Source: Candida dubliniensis CD36
Taxonomy: Eukaryota; Ascomycota; Pichiomycetes; Serinales; Debaryomycetaceae
Reading direction: 5' to 3'
Assembly (NCBI RefSeq): GCF_000026945.1
Contig: NC_012867.1
Span: 1 to 64,000 of the forward strand
DNA length: 64,000 bases
Below the pieces are notes generated by a model. It was not told the origin of the DNA, ran no database searches, and was given only the letters and a program-made list of their open reading frames with translations. A program made the translations under genes and the position numbers. Every line of letters begins with the position of its first letter. The stretch's first letter is position 1. Below are positions 9,034-18,300 of the stretch, in pieces.

Positions 9034-9300
9034 TAAACGCCTTACTGGCGCCGTCTAATCTGTTGAGCATCGCAGGCCATTGGCTTGCTCCAATGTTCTT
9101 CACGTAGGTAACCATATTCTCCAACTCCTCCAACTCACGGTCGGTATCTGCATGGGGCCCCATTTCTATTTCTTTTTTGCTTTAGCCAACTGGTGGCCGT
9201 ACGTGCCCGTCTTGGTACTCCCCTTCTTCGGTGGTGGCGGTGGCAGCTCGTCTGCAAGATGCACCAACTTCTCTGCCATGGTCGGCGGGTTGGTTGTCAT
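9011..9300 (-). pseudogene. Small unknown gene broken by one frameshift
   Basis: The minus strand gives two abutting open frames that read as one small protein. The first runs from ATG 9300 (MTTNPPTMAEKLVHLADEL, then PPPPPKKG and YGHQLAKAKKK) to a stop at 9166-9168. The second, in another frame, runs from about 9163 (MGPHADTDRELEELENM, then YVKNIGASQWPAMLNR and GASKAFIRECVSE) to a stop at 9011-9013. Codon use and composition look coding in both halves. No GT...AG intron fits the junction, so I read it as a frameshift. The combined length would be about 96 residues. I do not recognise the family. Its 3' end abuts the truncated end of the LINE. Confidence 0.5.
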
Positions 9301-9650
9301 GATTGATAAAAAACTTGAACTCTCTGAATGCAATAATATGAAGACGCTAGTGTTTTATAAACGGGCCTCCAAGGTGTACTTGTATGTAAGTACTGAACGC
9401 AAAGGACCCACTTGCTTTCGATGGTATATTGCCAATATTTGTAATCACATCCTCCATTGTTGAAAATGATAAATTTGGGATAACAATAATAAGTTGTCTT
9501 GGTAGTTTCTCTTTGAAAGGTGTTTGGCCCCCAACTGGGCCCCCTTCTGGTGAAGAGTAGTTGTTGTGTAGAATGAAAATTTTTTTTTTTGGTTGTTCGT
9601 TTTTTCTTTTTGTATTGCCTGGTAAGTGCACACACCAATTAACCAAACCG
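9301..9650. other. Non-coding spacer upstream of the small relic
   Basis: Overlapping minus-strand open frames at 9297-9646 show no recognisable domain, and the sequence includes a T-run near 9580. Nothing else is supportable. Confidence 0.4.
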
Positions 9651-9822
9651 TACGGATGCCCCAGCTTATTGAAAATTGGGGGTGCTTGTCACCCCCTCGG
9701 GATGTTGTACGGATGAAGACTGGTACGGATGCAACACAGCTACGGATGTCTAACTTTTACGGATGTCTAACTTGTACGGATGCAATAGTGGTGTAGAGAG
9801 AACTTGTACGGATGCAATACAG
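9651..9822. repeat. Interstitial telomere-like repeats, cluster 1
   Basis: Seven ACGGATG cores start at 9652, 9709, 9725, 9742, 9759, 9776 and 9808, mostly spaced 16-17 bp. Those at 9742 and 9759 continue as ACGGATGTCTAACTT, the first 15 bases of the known 23-bp C. albicans telomere unit, and lack its CTTGGTGT end. Two GGTGTAGAG strings follow the last cores. The others continue as ACGGATGCAA. The cluster is far from any array end, so these are shortened or decayed internal units. Confidence 0.8.
9678..9695. repeat. GGGGTG hairpin, copy 1
   Basis: GGGGTG, loop CTTGT, then CACCCC: a perfect 6-bp stem within a longer near-palindrome. The same 17-base core recurs at 11024-11040, again next to telomere-like units. 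Confidence 0.7.
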
Positions 9823-9839
9823 GTGTAGAGAATCTTTAG

Positions 9840-10372
9840 AGTAGTTAGTCTTAGTAAATTTGTTACAGCTTCACATAGAAACTAAATATGCTAGTTTGTT
9901 GGTTTTCCTGATTCATAGATAGGCCATTTAAAGTTTGTATTGAGTCACTGACAAGCTGAAAAGAATTGTTCATTTTTGGTTGACAGGAATAGCAATTAGA
10001 GCTGTTTGTTTTAGAAAACTGAGATATAGTTCTTCATTCTGTAAGTTTATAGACAGGGCAAGTACACTTGTTTGTTTTAAGTTGTTGATAGATGAATTGC
10101 AGTGGTTTCATTTAAGTCAGAGAATAATCAACTAGAATTGTTTGTTGTTTGCTTTTAATCGATTAGATTTGTTCATTTGAATAGATTTCATTTAACTTCT
10201 AATCAATTGATCTGTTCCATATTTGTTAAGATCAAAACTTATTTTTGAGCAATTTATCTGTGTATTTTCGATCCTGTTTCTCACAAAATTTCCCCAAAAT
10301 GAACAGTATCCCCATTCGATGACTAAACCTCTTATCCTTTGCTCATAACTTAACCATTACACTTCTCTATAC
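9840..10372. other. AT-rich non-coding stretch
   Basis: No coding frame. The trinucleotide-rich motif TTGTTTGTT recurs (near 9893, 10003, 10069 and 10140) with loosely similar flanks (GAATTGTTTGTTGTTTG), which suggests a very decayed repeat. Nothing else is assignable. Confidence 0.4.
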
Positions 10373-10990
10373 ATATAATGGCACCTCTGCCAGCACTGGC
10401 TTGTCCTGCTCTAAGATCACCCCTATCATCACCTCATCGTGACTAACCTCCATCATATTGTACTTTTCTTTCCATTGCCACCCTTCACAAGCTTGCACTT
10501 GAAACTCAACCTAAAATCTAAACTGGGTAATCACATACCTATCCTTTATTTCCATCTTCTCAAGAACGGCGTTGGGGGATATAGGTTTGACGTGCCCAGT
10601 TGAGCGTATTCGCCTCAACACTCTCCATATCGATCAGGTACAAGTCTTGCATCACATCTCCCATCTCCAAAAACGTGTAAAACTATCGTCAAACTTAATA
10701 GGGCTGCCAATGTAAACGTGCTGACCAATCAAACTCCCAACGCAAACTCTATTCACATTAAACGTATAACTCGAGGATATCGTAATCCCACCTGCTTACT
10801 GATACTCTGGGTGATATCCCAGAAGTGTCCACTATGGGTAGTAGACACAGTAAACGATTCCTCAACATGATCTGGCTCTAGTGACTTTGCCATTCCAACA
10901 TGTGTGCTTTCTATTCCAGTTGTGTGCGATAAATTGTTTTCAAATGATGAAATATTTTTTTGGGTCAATCTTAGGTCGTGCACCATTTCT
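10373..10990 (-). pseudogene. Broken coding relic, unknown protein
   Basis: Minus-strand segments in different frames read like consecutive parts of one protein: SLEPDHVEESFTVSTTHSGH (near 10880-10820), RVCVGSLIGQHVYIGSPIKF (near 10750-10690), QDLYLIDMESVEANTLNWA (near 10650-10600) and ISPNAVLEKMEIKDRYVITQ (near 10580-10520). The last open segment ends ...LAEVPLYV with a stop near 10373. At least three frame changes and one internal stop break it. I recognise no family. The case for a relic rests on the protein-like composition of successive segments. Confidence 0.4.
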
Positions 10991-11023
10991 AAAACGTATG
11001 TCTAATCCAAATCAAGTTATTTT

Positions 11024-11089
11024 GGGGGTGCTTGTCACCCTCTACTTACAAATGAGAACGCAGTTACGGATGCAAGACAGTTACGGGTG
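11024..11089. repeat. Interstitial telomere-like repeats, cluster 2, with hairpin copy 2
   Basis: Contains GGGGGTGCTTGTCACCC (11024-11040), the same hairpin as at 9678. It is followed by TTACGGATGCAAGACAG (ACGGATG at 11066) and TTACGGGTGC (11083), two decayed telomere-like units about 17 bp apart. The hairpin-plus-units order is the same as in cluster 1. Confidence 0.65.
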
Positions 11090-11202
11090 CTTTATAGGTT
11101 CTGCTATAGACCCGGTTTATCGTATTGTTAGTTTTTTGGCGTACCACCAAAGCCTACTTTTATATCTTTTTTCAACCAATATTTCTGCCTAAATTAGTTT
11201 GC

Positions 11203-11411
11203 TTACATATTTGATCCAAACCTGATATTAAACTCAACATCTGGTACACCGTCAACCAGCTTGGCAATGCTAGACCCGGAAGCATACCTCCCATCATTCT
11301 TATTAACGCTACAAGCTGCGCCAGTCATACCAACTCCGATGTATACGAAAAAATCGTACCACCAACAATAGAGATAACGATACAGATTGTGGCGCTTGAT
11401 TAAGGTTTATC
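11203..11411 (-). pseudogene. Coding relic, unknown protein, segment 2
   Basis: An uninterrupted minus-strand frame without an ATG at its start. It reads ...RHNLYRYLYCWWYDFF, then VYIGVGMTGAACSVNKNDGR and YASGSSIAKLVDGVPDVEF, ending IRFGSNM at a TAA (11203-11205). It looks strongly protein-like. It is too short for an ATG-to-stop gene, so it is probably a fragment. Whether it belongs with 10373-10990 and 11471-11855 is unknown. I do not recognise it. Confidence 0.4.
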
Positions 11412-11470
11412 ACTTACTCATAGAACTCCCTAATCCTGGTTTTGAACAATGTTTGACATAAACGGTTTAT

Positions 11471-11855
11471 CTATTGACATTTGGCAGGCAGTTTTGTTGG
11501 CGTTGCCATGCAGGATAAACTCCGAACAATGCCGGCTTTAACACAGACTTCCCAATCCGGAAATAACTCTTTGCCCCACAATTTAAACTTTTTTTTCGTA
11601 AAACTAATGGAAACCGTTTCTGGATATACACCAACCCCAATCGTTAGAGAACAGATGTTTAAAACACATACTATCGCATGTCCAACAGTTATACACCAAA
11701 AAGACAAATATATCTAGAAAGGGTGTTCTTATTGGCTTAGGTAGATCTAGGCTTGAGCCGTGGGATATTCCCGTCCTGCGTACAGTTATTTTATCTCCGC
11801 CACTCCGTTTTGTGCGCAACGGACCTGTTCGGTATGAAACTTCTTTATAATTCAT
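11471..11855 (-). pseudogene. Coding relic, unknown protein, segment 3
   Basis: Two overlapping minus-strand frames join around 11710: the upstream one contains SHGSSLDLPKPIRTPFL and the downstream one VGHAIVCVLNICSLTIGVGV, then KKKFKLWGKELFPDWEVC. The middle is hydrophobic enough for one membrane segment. A frame change is needed between them. No family is recognised. Upstream DNA (to about 12070) may hold further pieces, such as LMYWLIKLFVPSNLIVTQ. Confidence 0.35.
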
Positions 11856-12122
11856 GCATACTATCTCCGAAACAAACTTGTGTTACAATTAGGTTGGAAG
11901 GAACGAAAAGTTTGATAAGCCAATACATAAGGTTGAGTGGAGCACTTTTAGGTTTTCCATGCAATGGCAGACCTATCCCACAGGGTCTGTCTAAACACAC
12001 ACCAGCAAGTCATATCACCACATCTCTAAATCTTCCAATTGTTGCACAAATTCTGGCCCGCCCAAAACTGTAAATTTTCTATATGCAACTTCCGGAAAAA
12101 GAAACAATGGGGAGACAAAACG

Positions 12123-12139
12123 AGAGGGGTTGCCCCTCT
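12123..12139. repeat. AGAGGGG hairpin upstream of INO2
   Basis: AGAGGGG, TTG, CCCCTCT: a perfect 7-bp stem about 140 bp upstream of the INO2 ATG. A T-run (12210-12240) follows. It could be a cruciform or a structure in a long leader; function unknown. Confidence 0.55.
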
Positions 12140-12279
12140 GAGCAACAGAAAAAATTGTTCTCATAAAAACTGTAATATTTTGGGGAACGCACTATAAATT
12201 TCTCAGAAATTCTTTTTTTTTTATTTTTTTTTTTTTTTTTCTCTGAGATTTGTTTGCTTTCCACAAACTACGCACCCAC

Positions 12280-13344
12280 ATGTCATCTACAACCACTCTT
12301 ACTGCCACTATGAATCCAACCACAGACAAAGTGACATTCACTACCTCTAACACCCAGGGTGAGTTCGACTTGCTCGACATATTCTCCAACGATATGGATT
12401 TCGAACAAGCCTACGACATGTACAACAACATACAGGAGAAAACCGCATTGGGGTCATTCGAACACTTGCAAAAAGTCCAGATGTTGAACCAACAGTACGT
12501 CTCAAATCTACCACCACCCAACCAGTTCCCCGACCAGTTTGCCTACGAAAGAGCCCAAATATTGAATGGCGGGTACACCCCAAAACAGAAACCACCTGCC
12601 AACAACGACGACCCATTCGACCAATTTTTCACAAACACCGAATCCAACGCTTTGGAAAAGTTCTTGGACAACTTGGCCAACCCCGTGGCTTCAGTCAACC
12701 CATTACAGTTCTACAACAGAACGTCTCTGTTGGACGGCGACGTCGATTTCAATTTCGAAATGCACACCATGAAAGTGCCCCACCATCTCAAACCAAAATC
12801 TATTGACCACGCGGCATTGAAGCAAGAACTAACAGAAGCATTTGCCCACCCAACAACAATCACCCAGTTGCCATCCCCAAACACAACCGACTACAAAACC
12901 ACCCCACAAAAACCAACCCCACCAAAACCACAGTTTGTCACTCCACCCACATCTGGCGACGAGCTGAAAAAAAGAACCAGCGATATCGAAGACGACGAAA
13001 GCGAAGAAGAATCCACCAAACCACTAAAAAAGAGAAAAAGATCATCAACCAAACCCTTGCTCAGCCTCGAACAAAAACGTCTAAACCATTCCCATTCAGA
13101 ACAGAAAAGACGTCAGTTGTGCAAACTCGCCTACCAACGCTGCCTCGAGTTGATTATCGACCTAGACGCATTTAACAAACTCCCCGAACTAAACGAAAGC
13201 GAACGCAAATCAAAACGTGCAAGAATTAACAAAGACGGATTGCCCAATCTAAGCAAACACAACGCCTTGATCAGAATCAGCAACGAAATGATTCTCATCA
13301 AATCAATGAACGACGGGTTAAAGAAATTACTACAAAATAGCTAA
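12280..13344 (+). CDS. INO2: Ino2-type bHLH transcription activator
   Basis: In yeasts Ino2 pairs with Ino4 to bind inositol/choline-responsive elements and activate phospholipid-synthesis genes; in the Candida lineage the pair has been linked to ribosomal-protein genes (family knowledge). The ATG at 12280 (MSSTTTLTATMN) is the first in frame; the open frame upstream begins with TTG. The protein is 354 residues. An acidic/aromatic stretch near residues 25-60 (EFDLLDIFSNDMDFEQAYDM) looks like an activation region. A Pro/Thr linker and a basic patch (KKRKRSS) precede the C-terminal bHLH at about 268-352. The basic/helix-1 part is HSHSEQKRRQLCKLAYQRCL, the loop is long and charged, and helix 2 contains KHNALIRISNEM. 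The larger size and helix 2 favour INO2 over INO4. It is convergent with the helicase gene, with 70 bp between stops, and is the first intact gene inside the subtelomere. Confidence 0.8.
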   Translation: MSSTTTLTATMNPTTDKVTFTTSNTQGEFDLLDIFSNDMDFEQAYDMYNNIQEKTALGSFEHLQKVQMLNQQYVSNLPPPNQFPDQFAYERAQILNGGYTPKQKPPANNDDPFDQFFTNTESNALEKFLDNLANPVASVNPLQFYNRTSLLDGDVDFNFEMHTMKVPHHLKPKSIDHAALKQELTEAFAHPTTITQLPSPNTTDYKTTPQKPTPPKPQFVTPPTSGDELKKRTSDIEDDESEEESTKPLKKRKRSSTKPLLSLEQKRLNHSHSEQKRRQLCKLAYQRCLELIIDLDAFNKLPELNESERKSKRARINKDGLPNLSKHNALIRISNEMILIKSMNDGLKKLLQNS

Positions 13345-13414
13345 CCACAGGGTGGTTTGGGTTCTTCGATTCTTGTAATACCTTTAATACATATATTTAT
13401 TTCGTACGTGTTTT

Positions 13415-15181
13415 CTACTCTAACGTTGCATAAAACCTCCTGACCGCCTCTGACGTGGTAACCTTGTGGGGACGGAAATTACGCAACTCTAACCTATCCT
13501 TGCTAGTCGCCCGAGACAATGCCACATACGCCTGCCCATCAGCAAAACTCCTCCCCAAATCAACCCTAACCCTATCCAAAGTTTGACCCTGAGACTTGTG
13601 TATCGACATTGCCCACGACAACAAAAGCGGCAACTGCTCTCTTGCCAAAACGTTGGATTCATCCTCATTGACTTTCTTATTGGCCCGCTCAATCTTGAAA
13701 TCGTGTCTTTCCACCATCGTAACAACATCAGGACCATGAGTACTAAAATTAATCACCGGCAAACACTCAGCAGTAGTCTCTTGCATGGCAATATTGGTGG
13801 CTTGCTGCACCCACTCCTTCCTCTCATTCAGCAACCCTTCAAAATACTCCTTCTCCTCATTACTATACTCTGTCTCCCCAATCCTATGGCATATAAACCT
13901 CATCTCCTTTATAGACTCTGCATCACTCGCATCAATACCCCCATACTGCTGTATAAACTTATAGTACAACCTTCTAGTAACAAAAAACAACACCGTCCCC
14001 AACGTCCCATTGACAATCAGATCAGAATAATTCACAATATTCATCACCTGCGCCCCTTCCTTAAGACGCAACACCTTATCACACATCAAGTAATCAAGCA
14101 AATGGTGCTGTTTCGGATCGCCTCTGTCCCGTGCAACAAACTTAAAGTCTTTGCCTGGCAACCGTTGGAGTCGCGACTGGTTCGCCATACGCACTTCGTT
14201 GACAGTCGGGAACAACTCTGTAGGTTCTAACTTATCAGGGTAGTCAATCTCCCGTTGCAAACATGCAAATCCGGCAATAGCCGCAGCATCCATCTTCCCC
14301 ACTCTCAATGCATTCAACATATCAATAAACTCAGAGTCCCCACGCTGTCTAAACACCTGTTTCAACACTATTGCCCTCTTAATAACTCTCCCCCAGCTAT
14401 TCCCTTCAAAGCAAAACTTCGGCCTACCCTCTTTGTTGACCGGCGGCAACTGGTAAAAATCCCCACACGCAACAACCTGTATCCCACCAAACGGCCTGTC
14501 ACTTTTACGCACTACCCGTGCTACTGCCTCGATCTTGTCAAACAACGCCGCATCAATCATCGATATCTCATCAATAATAAGCAACCTCATTTGTTGCCAT
14601 CTCCTCAACACAACACTATTCTTGTTAATCCTCTTGGCCAATTTGTCAACCGGATCTCTCCCAAGCCCAATACCAAGATACCTGTGGAGCGTCTGGCCCT
14701 GGATATTGCACGCCGCCATTCCTGTAGATGCCGTAACCCCAAAATTGTCCCCATATACACCTCTGCACGCTTTAACAATCTCTTTCAAAACAACCGATTT
14801 ACCTGTTCCTGCACTACCAGTGAAAAATATACTCTCCTTCTTCTGAACAACAATATCAACCACCCTCTGTTGCTCAGCACTTAGGAAAATCTCTGTAACC
14901 ACCTCCTCGGGCTCCTTCTTGGTAAGTTTCTTAGGTTGATGTGCATCCAAAAAATCCCCACGCCTCTTCCCTTGCTGCATAGCACTTCTCAAATTGACTA
15001 TCTCAACACTTTTATCAAACGACGAATCGTCATTCTCCTCAAACCCTGCATCACTATCCATAAACTGAAGTGCCGACTCCTGCCTCTCAACCGGCTTAAC
15101 CACCACGTCCTCATGCTTGACAAACTTGGACCTTTTAAAAAAGTCATCCAACTTAAACTGCAGCTTGACTATGGGTTTCAT
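13415..15181 (-). CDS. PIF1: PIF1/RRM3-family 5'-3' DNA helicase
   Basis: Superfamily 1B helicase that acts on telomeres, replication barriers, G-quadruplexes and mitochondrial DNA (family). The ATG at 15181 (MKPIVKLQFKLDDFF) is the first in frame; the extension to 15268 starts with TTG. The protein is 588 residues. Visible motifs are Walker A GSAGTGKS (about 122-129), LLIIDEISMIDA (motif II), GGIQVVACGDFYQLPPV (motif III), a VLKQVFRQ arginine region, SIHKSQGQTLDRVRVDL (motif V) and YVALSRATS (motif VI). Residues 8-15, QFKLDDFF, match the PCNA-interacting consensus QxxLxxFF exactly; S. cerevisiae Rrm3 also has an N-terminal PIP box, so an Rrm3-like role at forks is likely. No clear mitochondrial presequence is seen. 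It is divergent from BNR1 over 165 bp. Confidence 0.9.
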   Translation of the reverse strand: MKPIVKLQFKLDDFFKRSKFVKHEDVVVKPVERQESALQFMDSDAGFEENDDSSFDKSVEIVNLRSAMQQGKRRGDFLDAHQPKKLTKKEPEEVVTEIFLSAEQQRVVDIVVQKKESIFFTGSAGTGKSVVLKEIVKACRGVYGDNFGVTASTGMAACNIQGQTLHRYLGIGLGRDPVDKLAKRINKNSVVLRRWQQMRLLIIDEISMIDAALFDKIEAVARVVRKSDRPFGGIQVVACGDFYQLPPVNKEGRPKFCFEGNSWGRVIKRAIVLKQVFRQRGDSEFIDMLNALRVGKMDAAAIAGFACLQREIDYPDKLEPTELFPTVNEVRMANQSRLQRLPGKDFKFVARDRGDPKQHHLLDYLMCDKVLRLKEGAQVMNIVNYSDLIVNGTLGTVLFFVTRRLYYKFIQQYGGIDASDAESIKEMRFICHRIGETEYSNEEKEYFEGLLNERKEWVQQATNIAMQETTAECLPVINFSTHGPDVVTMVERHDFKIERANKKVNEDESNVLAREQLPLLLSWAMSIHKSQGQTLDRVRVDLGRSFADGQAYVALSRATSKDRLELRNFRPHKVTTSEAVRRFYATLE

Positions 15182-15346
15182 GACAAAGAGAAAAGTACAG
15201 GGATTTGTTGTGACTTTTTCTTTTTTTTTTTTTTTTTTGCAACGCGATTTGTAAACACACCAGATCAAACAATTCCTTTTTTTTTTTTCCGGTTTTCACA
15301 CACAAAATCTTCCAACACATACCACAACTTGAAACAACACCCACCA
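15182..15346. promoter_or_regulatory. Divergent PIF1 / BNR1 promoter
   Basis: 165 bp between the ATGs of the helicase (minus) and the formin (plus). It contains two poly-T tracts (about 15219-15238 and 15279-15290), typical nucleosome-depleting elements, and no clear TATA box for either gene. Confidence 0.6.
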
Positions 15347-18300
15347 ATGTCCAACTCTTCACCCAAACGACAGAGCGTATTCACCAAGGGTATGAAGAAA
15401 CTACAAAAGTCAAAATCTTTACTAAATTTCAGTCTGGAATCCATAAACGAACCACCCCCTGAAAACTTTTCCTTAGACCCCAAGTCCAATATCAACACTA
15501 TAGGGTTGAGTCTTGTCGGTTATGGCCTTTCGAACGACCACCTACCTCCACCAAAACAACACCCCATCTCCGAACCCGATTCACCTAGTCGAACAACTTC
15601 CCCGAAATTGCATGTCACCACCAAATTCAACACCAAGCAACGAGTAGAGTCGTTCCAAACAGCTGCCAATTTCAAAAACCAAATACCCCCAGACGAAATC
15701 GTCGACCAGTTGTTTGAAAAACTATTGTCCATTCGAGTATTCCCCAACGAAGCACTCTACTCGTTAAAGAAACAACCAGTCGAAAGAAAATGGGAGCTCT
15801 TGCTACGAGAACACGAAACCAACCACCACTTTGACCTCAAAAAACTATCAAAACAAGCTGCCGATAAATTCCTAGCTAACCGAGATAAGTTTCAAGAACA
15901 CGAGTTTTTGATGATGTCCCGTGGAAATACCCAAGAACCCAAACAGAAATTGAAACCACTAAGAATCGTATCTGGCGGACAAGACGAGGAAGAAGCGTAC
16001 ATGTCATCCCCCAGCGATTCCAGCAAAACAGTTACAGTGACCAAACTTGTCCATGACGATTCCAACACAAGCAAGCTATCAATCGAGTCTGGCGGCTCTT
16101 CTGGTGCACCAACAGAAACAGAAAGCTTATTAGGGTTGGTCAACAAAAAACTCAAACTCAGAGATGGTTCCCCAGATTGGTATGTCTCACGAATCATGGC
16201 CAACAAGCTCTCCCTTAGAGACTGCAAGAAATTAGAACGCAAATTGGTGGAAAACAGCCTCGTCAAACAAACTGGCGTGACCTGGACCCAAGGGTTTATC
16301 AACGCCCAAGGTGAAACGGCCCTTTCAGTGGTGTTGACAAAAATCAACAAGAAAAGCATTAAATCCAACGAAGAGTTCGACAAGGAGTATCTTATAGTGA
16401 AATGCTTAAAGCACATCAACTCAGAAAAAGAGACCCAGCCGTTAAAGGAAAAAGTGTATGTCGTCAAGGCATTGGTGTTTTTGTTAGTGTCGCCCAGACT
16501 TACAACCCGAATTTTGGTAACCGAAGTCTTGGTCATGTTGATGCTCCATCGCGATAAAACTTTATGGAAAAGCGCATTAGAAGGGTTGAGCAACTTGCAA
16601 GACAGAAATGGCGACTATGTGATTTTCCAGCCATGGCTAAATGCATTTGAAGAAACAATCATCAAATACTCATGGAGTCAGAACAAAGCTGGCGAATTGT
16701 CAAACCTCAAAAACTACGCAACAATTACCTTGATCTTGATTAATTCCATGGTCGACATCTGCACCTCTTTAAAGAGGCGTATATCAATTAGACGGGATTT
16801 CGGAAACGCCAGAATCCTAAACATCTTTGAAAAGCTTGCCCAGATCGAGGATACAAGAATTGACAACGAAATAGAAAAATACGAAATGTACGCCGAAGAG
16901 GATTACAATGCATACATCGAAGGTAAGAACAAGCGCAACAGCAAGCAATTGCCAAATATACCAAAACCTACATTCAAGCAATTACAGGTGTCTGACTTTA
17001 TAGATATAGCCGAGCCAGTTGTTGAATCCACAACTCCCGAAACATCAACACCAGAAAACTTGAAGGAAACATCTTTCGAGGAGCTTTCATTAGAAGACAA
17101 CTTTTTTGCCAGCGAATCCGACTCATTTGATGAAGAGAAAAGTTTCATGACAAAACTTAAAGAAGCCGAAGATATAGAATCTGATGGGGCAATGAAAAGT
17201 GTTTTACAAAGATTAATGAAGTTGAAGCGGAGCGAAAGATCAACCGAAGACGTACACAAAATGCTAGTCTTGGTAGACTCAATGTTGCAGCATGTCACGA
17301 ACGAGTCTCGTGTTGTAGGGACAGACGCCCATTCAGTATTGAACATCACCATCCAGAAATTGATGGACCGTCTATCGACAGAAGATATGGCCCGCAGAGC
17401 TGTTGCTGAATCAAAAAAGTTGTCACGTCAATTGGAGTTGGTTATGGAGGAAAAGCAATCGCTTGAACGAGAGTTGGAGACAAACACGGTTGACACGATT
17501 CGCGAATTAAAGAAAGAAAACTATTATCAGACCGAATTGATTGCCACCCAGGAACGCCAATTGTCGAAACTACAACAAGAGGTTGAGCAGTTGCAGCAAC
17601 AAAACGAAACAGCATTTCACAACCCGCCAATTGTTGAGCCAGCTGGTCAACAGGATTTTGGAAATGGTACAATAGCTACATTAAAGGACACTTCGTCTAG
17701 CCCGTCAAAACGTCCACCTACACCTCCAGGATTATACACAGACAAGGGTCAACCAAATAGTATCCCAGCGGCTCCGCCAATCCCAGACTTAGTAAAGGGC
17801 CCACCGCCACCACCATCCATGGACACAGCTAGCCCTGCTGCACCGCCTCCGCCACCACCACCACCACCACCACCACCACCACTCCCGCCGTTCATGGGTA
17901 CACCTAGCCCTGATGCACCACCTCCGCCACCACTTCCACCGTTTATGGGTACACCTAGCCCTGCTGCACCACCACCACCACTCCCGTCATTCCTCGACAA
18001 CTCAAAACCACCTGCGGGCCCACCACTCCCACCACCAATGCCAGGGTTATTGCAACCAGGCAAAGTAAAGGAACTTGGTGTCTTATTCAAGGAAAAACAT
18101 AAACCTGAACCAAAGCATGGAATCACAAAAACCAAAGCTGACGTGGTCCCTTCAATCAGACCCAAAAACAAACTAAAACAAATGCATTGGGACAAGTTGG
18201 AAAATATCGAGAAAACATTCTGGAATAATCTTGAGGATTCAGTATTGTCAAACAAATTAATCGAGCACGGTGTTCTTGGCGAGGTCGAACAAGTATTTGC

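Noticed and set aside
1..12200. TLO gene or terminal telomere array
   Set aside because: I looked for both because this is a Candida chromosome end. No TLO-like frame and no run of full 23-bp telomere units is present.
13583..14884. Plus-strand ORFs of 215, 209 and 103 codons
   Set aside because: Antisense shadows of the intact PIF1-family helicase gene.
14936..15346. N-terminal extension of the formin frame
   Set aside because: It overlaps the helicase gene and a poly-T promoter tract. The ATG at 15347 gives a normal formin N-terminus.
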